Below, piece by piece: positions 46,012 through 53,719 of a DNA stretch of 54,308 bases (positions are counted from its first letter, which is position 1; the number at the start of each line of letters is the position of its first letter). Under the pieces are notes generated by a model that had not been told where the DNA came from, searched no databases, and was given only the letters and a program-made list of their open reading frames with translations. The position numbers were made by a program, and so were the translations under genes. This DNA is from Gammaproteobacteria bacterium (GTDB lineage Bacteria; Pseudomonadota; Gammaproteobacteria; GCA-001735895), in assembly GCA_029862125.1 (NCBI GenBank), contig JAOTXY010000017.1, positions 1 through 54,308 of the forward strand. Reading direction: 5' to 3'.

Positions 46012-46112
46012 GGCCATGGAGACTGCTTTGCGGAACGCTGCGCAACAGGGATGTTGCGCGCGAGCCTACATGGACGTATTCACGGCGCTTCCGCAAAGCA
46101 GTCTCCATGGCC
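46012..46112. repeat. Palindromic element C: perfect 24-bp inverted repeats enclosing a hairpin
   Basis: Arms 46012-46035 and 46089-46112 are perfect inverted copies (24 of 24). The inner sequence 46040-46059 is a hairpin with 8-bp arms GCGCAACA/TGTTGCGC and a 4-base loop. It lies 15 bases after element B and 104 bases before the end of dnaQ. Confidence 0.85.
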
Positions 46113-46216
46113 GCGCTCCGGCAAGGTTTGTACCTGGCAATCATAATTTGGGTTCATGGATTCTTTACGAGATCCCGGATAAGCGCAGTGCACTTTGCTG
46201 GATGACGGTTGTGGCG

Positions 46217-46915
46217 TTATTTCCAGGCGGGGTCGTCGTGCTGGGTTGCTAGAAACTCGATGTATTCGCGATTGGCTTGCTGCGCAGCTTCGTCGACCTG
46301 CCACAATGGCAGCGACTTACCGGTTTCAATGCGTTTTATTTCGGTCTGCTCGGCTGCTGTATCGGCGCCCTGCTCGGCTTCCAGTCCAAGACTGGTTTGG
46401 CCACCGGTCATCGCAAGGTAAACATCGGCAAGAATGCGCGCATCGAGCAATGCACCGTGCAGGCTTCGATTGCTATTGTCGATGCCGTAACGCTTACACA
46501 ATGCATCCAGATTATTTTTCTGGCCAGGATGCTTCTGACGCGCCAGCAATAACGTATCGAGAATACCGCAGCTCTGTTGCAACTCCGCTAGCGGTGGTTG
46601 CAATAGCGATAACTCGTGATTCAGAAAGCCGACATCAAACGGGGCATTGTGAATAACGAGTTCGGCGCCCGCGACATAATTGCAGAAATCTTCAGCAAGC
46701 TCGGCAAAGTGCTGCTTGTCCTGCAGAAACTCGGTGCTTATTCCATGCACCTCGAAGGCCCCGTTATCGATTTCGCGGTCAGGGTTGATGTAATAATGCC
46801 AGTGATTTCCGGTGACACGCCGGTTCACCAGCTCGATACATCCAATTTCAATGATGCGGTGCCCCTGGCTAACCTCGAGCCCGGTTGTTTCCGTGTCCAG
46901 TACTACCTGCCTCAT
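46217..46915 (-). CDS. dnaQ: DNA polymerase III epsilon subunit (proofreading exonuclease)
   Basis: 232 residues, close to the 243 of E. coli. DEDDh motifs are LDTETTGLE (Exo I), [15 protein letters not shown] (Exo II) and [15 protein letters not shown] (Exo III). The C-terminal QTSLGLE and the tail that binds polymerase alpha follow. Its start overlaps the rnhA stop by 4 bases on the same strand. E. coli has dnaQ and rnhA divergent, so the tandem order here follows other gammaproteobacteria. Confidence 0.96.
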   Translation of the reverse strand: MRQVVLDTETTGLEVSQGHRIIEIGCIELVNRRVTGNHWHYYINPDREIDNGAFEVHGISTEFLQDKQHFAELAEDFCNYVAGAELVIHNAPFDVGFLNHELSLLQPPLAELQQSCGILDTLLLARQKHPGQKNNLDALCKRYGIDNSNRSLHGALLDARILADVYLAMTGGQTSLGLEAEQGADTAAEQTEIKRIETGKSLPLWQVDEAAQQANREYIEFLATQHDDPAWK

Positions 46916-47355
46916 GCCGGTGTCTCTGCATCTATAGCTGCATTTGCAAGTTGGTCCGCAAACTCATTATCTTCAACACCAGAATGGCCTTTGACCCAGT
47001 TCCAGTCGATCTCGTGACGGGCAACTTCATCTTCCAGCTGTTGCCAGAGATCAACATTCTTAACCGGCTTTTTGGCTGCAGTTTTCCAGCCATTGCGTTT
47101 CCAGTTGCTCAACCATTCGTTGACTCCCTGCATAACATACTTCGAATCGGTGTGCAGTTCGATATCGCAGGAACGGCTAAGCGCCCGCAGTCCCTCGATA
47201 ACCGCGGTTAGTTCCATCCGATTGTTGGTTGTCTCGGGGTCGAAGCCATTCAGGGTTTTCAGGTTTCCCTGATAACGTAAAACAACCCCCCACCCTCCGG
47301 GACCGGGATTACCGCGACAGGCTCCATCAGTATAAATAATGACCTTGACACTCAT
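46912..47355 (-). CDS. rnhA: Ribonuclease HI
   Basis: 147 residues, close to the 155 of E. coli. The catalytic residues are in [16 protein letters not shown] (Asp10), [11 protein letters not shown] (Glu48), [11 protein letters not shown] (Asp70) and [11 protein letters not shown] (Asp near 133). KGHSG carries the conserved His. It removes RNA from RNA-DNA hybrids. It lies 6 bases after the methyltransferase gene and overlaps dnaQ by 4 bases. Confidence 0.97.
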   Translation of the reverse strand: MSVKVIIYTDGACRGNPGPGGWGVVLRYQGNLKTLNGFDPETTNNRMELTAVIEGLRALSRSCDIELHTDSKYVMQGVNEWLSNWKRNGWKTAAKKPVKNVDLWQQLEDEVARHEIDWNWVKGHSGVEDNEFADQLANAAIDAETPA

Positions 47356-47361
47356 GGTGAC

Positions 47362-48126
47362 TTAGCGGTCATACCTCATACTTCGGCCGACACTCGGACG
47401 CGGCACCTTGCTGGCGAGTAACTTGCGTGCAACCCAACGATGGCGTACCGGGGTCAAGGGTGAAATACTCTTGCTATAAACCAGCAAATTAAGCGCACCC
47501 AGCACTGGTAACCATTTCCGTGTGCCTTTCTCCAGCCAACTCAAATGGCGCGTTATTGAGGCCTTTTGAATGGGTGGCAAGTATCCAACGCGATGGTGGC
47601 AGAGTTGATCGAAACCGAGCAGACGCATCCAGTCATCGATTCGTTTGGCGGTATAAAAATGGCCACTGAATGGGACATGTTCTAACCAGCCCTGTAAAAA
47701 ATGGCGCAATCCCCATAGCGATGTAGGGTTGAAATCGATTATCACCAGCTTTCCTTCAGGTATCAAAATTCGAAATGCCTCGCGTAACACCGCATGCGGC
47801 TCGCCTGTATTAGATAGATGGTGCATTAAAATTACCAGGTCGACACTATCCGATGCTATTGGCAGCATCGAAGGAGTAGCCCGTATTTCGGCTTCAGAGT
47901 CAAGATCATTCAGCGTGAATTGATGTTTAACACGGCAACTTTCCTGCAGTCGCGGGGCCAATCCGGTGCAACCGACCTGTAATGAATAGTAACCGAATGT
48001 CGTTGCCAGCAGCGGACTAATCCTTTCCGTAAGTTCGTTGAGCAAATTATGCCCGGTTTCACTCAAATACCAGTCATCAATATTGGTAAAACTTTTGCTC
48101 TCAGTAGTTTGTCGCCAAAATCTCAT
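47362..48126 (-). CDS. SAM-dependent methyltransferase, YafS-like
   Basis: 254 residues from ATG 48126; a TTG nine codons upstream (48153) is also possible. The class I methyltransferase core is visible: QVGCTG (motif I variant), LPIASDSVDLVILMHHLSN near residue 95-112 (motif post II), then EAFRILIPEGKLVIIDFNP (motif III). The position between rnhA and mltD is that of yafS in E. coli, where gloB lies between yafS and mltD. gloB is not present here. The substrate is unknown. It is divergent from mltD across 63 bases. Confidence 0.8.
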   Translation of the reverse strand: MRFWRQTTESKSFTNIDDWYLSETGHNLLNELTERISPLLATTFGYYSLQVGCTGLAPRLQESCRVKHQFTLNDLDSEAEIRATPSMLPIASDSVDLVILMHHLSNTGEPHAVLREAFRILIPEGKLVIIDFNPTSLWGLRHFLQGWLEHVPFSGHFYTAKRIDDWMRLLGFDQLCHHRVGYLPPIQKASITRHLSWLEKGTRKWLPVLGALNLLVYSKSISPLTPVRHRWVARKLLASKVPRPSVGRSMRYDR

Positions 48127-48189
48127 TTCAAACTTATCAATCCGAAGGTACAATTGGATTATTCTAGTCTCTTAGCCTATACCTTACTA

Positions 48190-50016
48190 ATGTTTCTCGA
48201 ACAAAAGCCCCTGAATGGGGTCCGGATTATCTTGGTCGCGCTATCGATAACGCTGCTAGTAGCGGCTTGCACCAACCTGGGTCACGATAATTCGCAGACA
48301 GTATCCACGGCGACACCCGTTGTCAGCACTGATATTACCGGTACCCAAAGTCCCCGAATTGCCGCACATGAACCTGATTCATACGCTGCAACTGATGTTG
48401 CCAGACCAGAACTAGATTATTCAGCCCTAGATTTCGAGGCCGAGCTCCAGATGACGCAGGCTGAAAAGGCATTGGCGACGCAGGCAATGGCGACACAAGC
48501 GATGTTGGAGCAGGCCAAAGTCGAGCAGGCGATGGAAAATCAACTGCAGGCAGAGACACAGGCAGTTGCTGCCATCAAGGCATCGCTACTGGAGACTCGC
48601 AGAAATGACAACGCCTGGCATCGATTACAAGAAGGCATGCGCTTAAACGCCGTTGATAACTCACGGGTACGCGTCCAGTTAAAATGGTTTCTCGACCACC
48701 CCGGCTACCTGCAACGCGTCATGGAAAGAGCGCGTCCGATTTTACCATTTGTACTCGATGAGCTCGAAAGGCGAAACCTACCGAGTGAATTGGCATTGCT
48801 ACCCATCGTGGAATCTGCTTACCAGGCCTTTGCATACTCGCACGGCCGTGCTTCCGGAATGTGGCAAATCATCCCGTCGACAGGTCGTTTCCTGGGTCTC
48901 AAGCAAAACTGGTGGTACGACGGTCGACGAGATATTATCGAGTCTACCCATGCGGCGATTACCTATCTTGACAGCCTGGCGCAACAGTTTGATGGAGACT
49001 GGGAGCTTGCGCTTGCGGCTTACAACGCGGGCCCCGGAAAGATTCGTAATGCCGTTCGTTACAACAAGAAACGTAAACGCAAAACCGATTTCTGGCACTT
49101 GACCAAAATCCGCAATGAAACCCGGGCTTACGTGCCCAAGCTATTTGCACTCAGGGAACTGTTTGCCAACCCGGAAAAATATGAGCTCGATTTGATTCCG
49201 GTTAATAACCAGGTTAGCTATGAGATCGTCGAGCTGGACGGTCAGATTGACCTGGCGCTCGCCGCCGATCTTGCCGGCATAACAGTTAACCAGCTCTACC
49301 AGCTCAATCCGGCATTTAATCGCTGGGCGACCGCACCCAACGGTCCACACAGGTTGCTGCTACCTCGAGAAAAGGCCGAGCAATTTAAACTTGCCGTGGC
49401 CAAGGTCCCACCCAGTGAACGCATTAACTGGGTACGCCACAAAATCAGAAACGGAGAGACCCTGAGCCATATCTCGAAAAAGTATCGCACTACCGTTGGC
49501 CTGATCAAGAAAGTCAATAATATCCGCGGCAACCAAATCCGTGCGGGTAAATATTTAATGGTTCCAACTGCTACTAAATCATTAAATACCTACACGCTTA
49601 GCGAAACCTCGCGTAAAGCGGCCATACAAAATACAAACCGCTCGGGTACCAAGCGTATCCATATTGTTCGTCGAGGTCAGAGCCTGTGGAGTATATCGAG
49701 GAATTACAATGTCAGTACCCAGGCGCTTGCCAAATGGAATGGCATCGCGCCGATCGATACGCTCAGTGTCGGCCAAAAATTAGTGGTATGGACACGAGCC
49801 AGTCTCTCGCAAACCGTCAGTATCAATCAAACCCGCCCAAGTAACGCGTTGCACAGGCTTCGCTATACGGTTAGAAAGGGAGACTCGCTCTACCTTATCG
49901 CAAATCGGTTCAACATTCGCGTTGCCGATATTAAACGCTGGAATCGGGTCGGTAAATACCTGCACCCCGGGCAGAAACTTAAGCTTTACGTCGACATCAC
50001 CAGCCAGTCAGGCTAA
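48190..50016 (+). CDS. mltD: Membrane-bound lytic murein transglycosylase D (lipoprotein, three LysM)
   Basis: 608 residues from ATG 48190. The longer frame from 48049 overlaps the divergent gene and lacks a signal peptide at its start. The lipobox LLVAAC puts the lipidated Cys at residue 27. A Gln/Ala/Met-rich low-complexity stretch spans about 95-140. The SLT domain has PIVESAY with the catalytic Glu near 205, SGMWQIIPSTGRFLGL and ALAAYNAGPGKI. Three LysM repeats end the protein, beginning RNGETLSHISKKY, RRGQSLWSISRNY and RKGDSLYLIANRF. E. coli MltD has two LysM. It cuts peptidoglycan glycan strands at the outer membrane. Confidence 0.95.
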   Translation: MFLEQKPLNGVRIILVALSITLLVAACTNLGHDNSQTVSTATPVVSTDITGTQSPRIAAHEPDSYAATDVARPELDYSALDFEAELQMTQAEKALATQAMATQAMLEQAKVEQAMENQLQAETQAVAAIKASLLETRRNDNAWHRLQEGMRLNAVDNSRVRVQLKWFLDHPGYLQRVMERARPILPFVLDELERRNLPSELALLPIVESAYQAFAYSHGRASGMWQIIPSTGRFLGLKQNWWYDGRRDIIESTHAAITYLDSLAQQFDGDWELALAAYNAGPGKIRNAVRYNKKRKRKTDFWHLTKIRNETRAYVPKLFALRELFANPEKYELDLIPVNNQVSYEIVELDGQIDLALAADLAGITVNQLYQLNPAFNRWATAPNGPHRLLLPREKAEQFKLAVAKVPPSERINWVRHKIRNGETLSHISKKYRTTVGLIKKVNNIRGNQIRAGKYLMVPTATKSLNTYTLSETSRKAAIQNTNRSGTKRIHIVRRGQSLWSISRNYNVSTQALAKWNGIAPIDTLSVGQKLVVWTRASLSQTVSINQTRPSNALHRLRYTVRKGDSLYLIANRFNIRVADIKRWNRVGKYLHPGQKLKLYVDITSQSG

Positions 50017-50133
50017 TACAATCGGGTCCGTGACGCGGCTTAGAAATTTTAGGGCCAAGAGTTGCTTTATCCGGTACCACAAGCCAAAATAGCCGCTAAT
50101 TAACTCCACGCGCAATGGAATTCCGAATACATC

Positions 50134-51195
50134 ATGAGCCTTGAAATTGATCCCAAACAAATCAAATCTCTATCACCGATCAATTCTCTGAATCCTGAAA
50201 ATGCTCAAGAGTTAGTCAACAAGATATCGGCGGTCGCGGTAAAGCCTGGTCACTATGTATTCAAGAAAGGGGATGCAGACAAGTTCCATGTCTATCTATT
50301 GAAAGGTGAAATTGAGCTGGTTGACGATAAAAAAGTCGTCAAGGTGGTCAAGGCAGGTTCCCCCGACGGATTGCAACCCCTGGCACACGGATTTCCGCGA
50401 CCACTCGCCGCACGGGCAAAATCAGCGGCAGTCGTTACCAAGATTAACAGCGACATGCTCGATATCATGCTGACCTGGGATCAAACGGGGAGCTATACAG
50501 TCGAAGGGGTTGATGAAGAAGAGGATGATGATGAAACCGACTGGATGACCCGTATTTTGCAAACCCGGGCTTTTCATCGCATTCCCCCGGCCAACATTCA
50601 GGCGATGTTCATGCGCATGGAGTCAGTCAGCTTCAAGCCCGGCGAAAAAGTAATCGAGCAAGATGCCGAAGGCGATTATTTTTACATAATAAAGGAAGGA
50701 CGTTGCCTGGTTACGCGCGCAACACCTGCCAACCCCAACGGAGTAAAACTTGCCACGCTCTCGGTCGGCGATAGTTTCGGCGAAGAGGCATTGATTTCCG
50801 ACAGCAAGCGTAATGCAACCATTACCATGCTTTCCGAAGGTCACTTGATGCGTCTCAACAAGGAAGACTTTAATTCCCTGCTAAACGAGCCGCTGCTTAA
50901 CTGGGTTGATTATGCAGAGGCCAAGACACTGGTTGGGGCTGGTGCTGTCTGGTTTGACGTTCGTTTACCGACAGAGCACAAGGCCAATCACATCAAGAAC
51001 AGCATTAATATCCCGCTGATATTTCTGCGCATGAAAGCCAACTCACTCGATAACAAGAAAAAGTACGTGATTTACTGCGATACCGGTCGGCGCAGTTCGG
51101 CGGCTTCATTTCTACTCAACGAAAAAGATATCGAATCTTATGTGTTAAAAGACGGGATTGACAGCGCCGACGCAGGTGACCTTGTAAGCGCCTAG
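50134..51195 (+). CDS. Double cyclic-nucleotide-binding protein with rhodanese domain
   Basis: 353 residues. The first cNMP-binding fold (about 15-115) lacks a clear phosphate cassette. After an acidic linker (DEEEDDDE near 127-135) a second cNMP fold spans about 140-255 with the phosphate-binding cassette FGEEALISDSKRNATI, including the Glu and Arg that hold the cyclic phosphate. The last 95 residues are a rhodanese domain (WFDVRLPTEH and the active loop YCDTGRRS with its Cys). This architecture is a likely cAMP-responsive sulfur-transfer or redox protein; the partner is unknown. Downstream genes encode PP2C, FHA and CHASE2 proteins, and CHASE2 is often joined to adenylate cyclase, a possible source of the ligand. 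The minus-strand HD-GYP remnant overlaps its stop codon. Confidence 0.85.
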   Translation: MSLEIDPKQIKSLSPINSLNPENAQELVNKISAVAVKPGHYVFKKGDADKFHVYLLKGEIELVDDKKVVKVVKAGSPDGLQPLAHGFPRPLAARAKSAAVVTKINSDMLDIMLTWDQTGSYTVEGVDEEEDDDETDWMTRILQTRAFHRIPPANIQAMFMRMESVSFKPGEKVIEQDAEGDYFYIIKEGRCLVTRATPANPNGVKLATLSVGDSFGEEALISDSKRNATITMLSEGHLMRLNKEDFNSLLNEPLLNWVDYAEAKTLVGAGAVWFDVRLPTEHKANHIKNSINIPLIFLRMKANSLDNKKKYVIYCDTGRRSSAASFLLNEKDIESYVLKDGIDSADAGDLVSA

Positions 51196-51522
51196 TCGGA
51201 GTAGCCCGGGATCCTGGTTTCGTCAATTTGTTCGGCATCGAAAAATTCACCGGCGTAGTCCAGATAAACCCGCTTTCTTATGAATAGATCGAAGAAATCA
51301 GGGTGTCGATATGATACGCGCCTGTTTCGGCATTTCATCACGCCTCAGACCGCACGAGTAGCCAGTTCCATCCATATTTTCATGATCGCCGACCACATAT
51401 CCTGAAAGATTCTCTAAATTTCCGGGAAATGACAGCAGCTCAAGCATTTTCATTGTTGCAACAATGCGATCGAGAAGTAGAAATTTAAGCATTGATGCAA
51501 AGCTGCTGCCAAAGTAATTCAA
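51192..51522 (-). pseudogene. Remnant of an HD-GYP-domain gene (frameshifted, internally deleted)
   Basis: On the minus strand 51522-51298 reads in one frame through DRIVATMKMLELLSFPGNL, GDHENMDGTGY and LRRDEMPKQARIIS. This matches the middle of an HD-GYP domain (consensus H-H-E-x-x-D-G-x-G-Y-P). Then TGA stops the frame at 51300-51298. In the next frame the sequence continues as DFFDLFIRKRVYLDYAG and EFFDAEQIDET and ends at 51192, which matches the C-terminal end of the same family. The stretch normally between them (A-D-I-F-E-A-L-T and onward, about 30-40 residues) is missing, and the first His of the domain and the one before H-E are lost. No complete N-terminal part was found upstream. 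It is a decayed fragment. Confidence 0.75.
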
Positions 51523-51788
51523 GGTTAATCACATGACATTTCAAATTAGTATAATCAATCAATTTTTTGAGCCTTAACACTGGTAAAAGCAGGCCTACGA
51601 CCTTATAGTTATTCGTCTTCGCGATGCCATCGGACGCCGGGGAGGTTAGGAGTTGTTAACCAGTTCAGGGTAATCGCTTAAACCTGGAAGTTTTATCCGA
51701 ATCGGATTCAGGCTTTATAAAGTCGCATGCCCCGTTGCGGGCCGTGAAAACTGCGGGGTGACTTATAATAAAAAATTATGGAGACGGT
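51523..51788. other. Intergenic region between two gene remnants
   Basis: No ORF with recognisable coding character is seen on either strand. TTATAATAAAAAAT at about 51765-51777 could hold a -10 box, and GGAG at 51780-51783 is a Shine-Dalgarno for the ATG at 51789. The first part could be further decayed HD-GYP sequence, but no similarity is readable. Confidence 0.4.
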
Positions 51789-52067
51789 ATGAATTTCCGT
51801 TATTGGGGTAGCGACTGGTTCGCCGGGCTACTCACCATTATCGTAGTCGTATTTATATCGGGCTCTTTGCCCTGTAAAGCCGATTCGATGACAAGTTTAA
51901 CGTTTAAATTTACTATTGAAGAGGCCGCAGATATTAGAACCATTCGTGCCAATATCCAGGAATCCCCTGCTGCCGTCGTCAACAAGACCTTATTGAAGGA
52001 CGTGGAAGTGCGATGTCAGAGCGACACCGATTTCACCGATGCCTTGAAAGGTTTCCATAAGGCTTGA
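51789..52067 (+). pseudogene. Deletion scar of a CHASE2 Ser/Thr protein kinase gene
   Basis: 92 codons. The first about 27 residues (YWGSDWFAGLL and a hydrophobic run) look like the N-terminal membrane segment of CHASE2-type sensor kinases. From residue 31 on the sequence instead matches the end of a bacterial Ser/Thr kinase C-lobe. DSMTSLTFKF and DIRTIRANI fit the family pattern D-S-M-x-x-L-M-F-K-I and D-I-R-x-x-R-P. VVNKTLLKDVEVRCQSDTDF fits I-V-x-K-A-L-x-K-D-P-x-x-R-Y-Q-S, kinase subdomain XI. The CHASE2 domain, later membrane helices, ATP site and catalytic loop are all missing. An in-frame internal deletion of roughly 2 kb would produce this ORF. The start retains a Shine-Dalgarno (GGAG), so a short membrane peptide may be made. 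The PP2C gene follows after 13 bases. Confidence 0.75.
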
Positions 52068-52080
52068 TCCCGACTGTCAA

Positions 52081-52908
52081 ATGAATTTGCAAGATAAAAT
52101 TACAATCATGGGGCTGACGGATACCGGGATTGTGCGCCGTAAAAACGAGGATGCTATCGGTTACGACAGTGCGCTCGGAATCGTGGTGCTCGCTGACGGC
52201 ATGGGAGGGCATCGTGGAGGTGAAATAGCGAGTCACATGACAGTCGATACGGTCATCCACCAACTGCAACAAAATATACCCGATATTACGCCCGGGGAGG
52301 TTGACGCGGGAAGCGGATTCTCGATGGAATCAATTTGTATACAAAACGCTGTTGTTGCTGCCAACGAACTGGTCTATAAAACTGCCGAAGAAAACTCCGA
52401 ACACAAGGGTATGGGTACCACAATCGTTGTGTTGCAGTTTTACAACAATTCATTTTCACTCGCGCATATTGGCGATTCACGCTGTTATCGAATGCGTGCA
52501 GACAAGTTAGAACAAATCACCAAGGATCATTCATTACTGCAGGAACTCATTGACCGGGGCTTTTATACCCCCGAAGAAGCCCGTAATTCGATGAATAAAA
52601 ACCTGGTTACGCGCGCTTTAGGCATCGATCCAGTCGTCATGCCAGACATTCAGGAAGATATAGTTCTGAAAAATGACATATATTTGCTATGTTCAGATGG
52701 ATTAACTGATTTAGTTGAAGATGAAGATATATACTTAACTATTAAGCAATTTAGTGCTAATCTAGAAGAAGCTGCCAAGCAATTGATTACAAAGGCAAAC
52801 CAGAATGGCGGAAAGGACAATATTTCGGTAATGTTGTGCCGAATCGATGATGATTTTTCGTCGAAAATAGGCTGGTTTAAAAAGATTGTTGCTTGGTTCG
52901 ATGAATAA
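52081..52908 (+). CDS. PP2C-type serine/threonine protein phosphatase
   Basis: 275 residues. PP2C motifs are RRKNEDA near residue 19, LADGMGGHRGGEIAS near 37-51 (metal Asp and Gly-Gly), KGMGTT near 108, AHIGDSR near 130, LCSDGLTDLVE near 203 and GGKDNIS near 243. All metal-binding Asp are present, so activity is expected. A short Trp/Phe-rich C-terminal tail (IGWFKKIVAWFDE) could be an amphipathic helix. The bases around 52690-52760 are more AT-rich than the rest of the window. It lies between the kinase remnant and the FHA gene; bacterial PP2C enzymes usually reverse a Ser/Thr kinase encoded alongside, which is lost here. Confidence 0.93.
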   Translation: MNLQDKITIMGLTDTGIVRRKNEDAIGYDSALGIVVLADGMGGHRGGEIASHMTVDTVIHQLQQNIPDITPGEVDAGSGFSMESICIQNAVVAANELVYKTAEENSEHKGMGTTIVVLQFYNNSFSLAHIGDSRCYRMRADKLEQITKDHSLLQELIDRGFYTPEEARNSMNKNLVTRALGIDPVVMPDIQEDIVLKNDIYLLCSDGLTDLVEDEDIYLTIKQFSANLEEAAKQLITKANQNGGKDNISVMLCRIDDDFSSKIGWFKKIVAWFDE

Positions 52909-52953
52909 CGGATTACACCCAGTAGAAACATACTCAAGAGGCTGGATAATAAA

Positions 52954-53676
52954 ATGGTCGCAAAACTGATCACGACATCAAGCACGGGCGAAAAAACCGA
53001 GTTCGAATTGGTCAATGAAACAACTACTATTGGCCGCAAGCCTGGCAATGATATACAGATCGACAACCTGTCGGTCAGTGGCAGGCATGCCCAGGTCATT
53101 ACCATACTCGAAGATTCCTTTCTTGAAGATCTCGGCAGCACTAACGGAACCTACGTTAATGGCAAGCTGGTAAAGAAACACGCGCTTGAAAATGGTGACA
53201 ACATCACTCTGGGCAAGTATCAGATAATCTATCAAAATAGCGCCGGCAGTGGCGAGCAGGATTTTGAGCAAACCATGATTATTCGCCCTGGTGAAGAGGG
53301 TATGCCCGAGGAAGCTGGCGGCAAGGAAATTGATAAATCGGTGCAGAAAATATCCGCTGCGATTGCTTCCGAAGCCGCGGCCACGGCAGCTTCACCGATG
53401 GCAAACAGGGAAGCCTGCCTGCAACTTTTGAGTGGCGCAAATGCCGGTAAGGAGTTAATACTCACCAAGGCCTTAACAACGATCGGCCAACCCGGCGTGC
53501 AGGTTGCCGCAATCACCCGGCGTCCCCAGGGCTTCTTTCTGATTCATGTCGATGGCGGCCCGAATAACAGCGTTCCAAAAGTCGGCGGCTCACCGATTGG
53601 ATCGAATGCTCATGAATTGAAAAGCCACGACATTATTGAGGTCGCTGGTGTAAAAATGGAATTTTATCTGAAGTAG
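52954..53676 (+). CDS. FHA-domain protein (one canonical, one degenerate FHA)
   Basis: 240 residues. The first FHA domain (about 5-90) has all phospho-Thr-binding residues: T-I-G-R near 26, the S-x-R-H in SVSGRHA, and DLGSTNGTYVNG. A linker with EQDFEQTMII follows, where the Thr resembles the phospho-acceptor sites of GarA-like FHA proteins. Residues 150-240 are a second FHA-like fold (LQLLSGANAGKEL, TTIGQPG, RRPQGFF) that lacks the Arg of G-R and the S-x-R-H His. The protein is likely cytosolic and reads Thr phosphorylation. It sits 45 bases after PP2C and 43 bases before the CHASE2 gene. Confidence 0.9.
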   Translation: MVAKLITTSSTGEKTEFELVNETTTIGRKPGNDIQIDNLSVSGRHAQVITILEDSFLEDLGSTNGTYVNGKLVKKHALENGDNITLGKYQIIYQNSAGSGEQDFEQTMIIRPGEEGMPEEAGGKEIDKSVQKISAAIASEAAATAASPMANREACLQLLSGANAGKELILTKALTTIGQPGVQVAAITRRPQGFFLIHVDGGPNNSVPKVGGSPIGSNAHELKSHDIIEVAGVKMEFYLK

Positions 53677-53719
53677 TTCCTGCCGACTGCTCACTCGAGC
53701 TTAAATCCGGGAACAAGCA

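Noticed and set aside
45021-46112. CRISPR array
   Set aside because: The repeats are inverted, not direct, differ from one another and are not regularly spaced.
45840-46216. tmRNA (ssrA) gene next to smpB
   Set aside because: ssrA is often close to smpB, but the sequence is accounted for by palindromic elements; no tRNA-Ala-like ends or tag-peptide frame ending in LAA was found.
45894-46252. Overlapping ORFs of about 100-110 codons downstream of smpB
   Set aside because: They are made of the arms and loops of palindromic elements B and C and read similarly on both strands because of the symmetry.
46195-46656. 153-codon plus-strand ORF opposite dnaQ
   Set aside because: Antisense to the conserved exonuclease; Cys/Arg-rich translation typical of a shadow frame.
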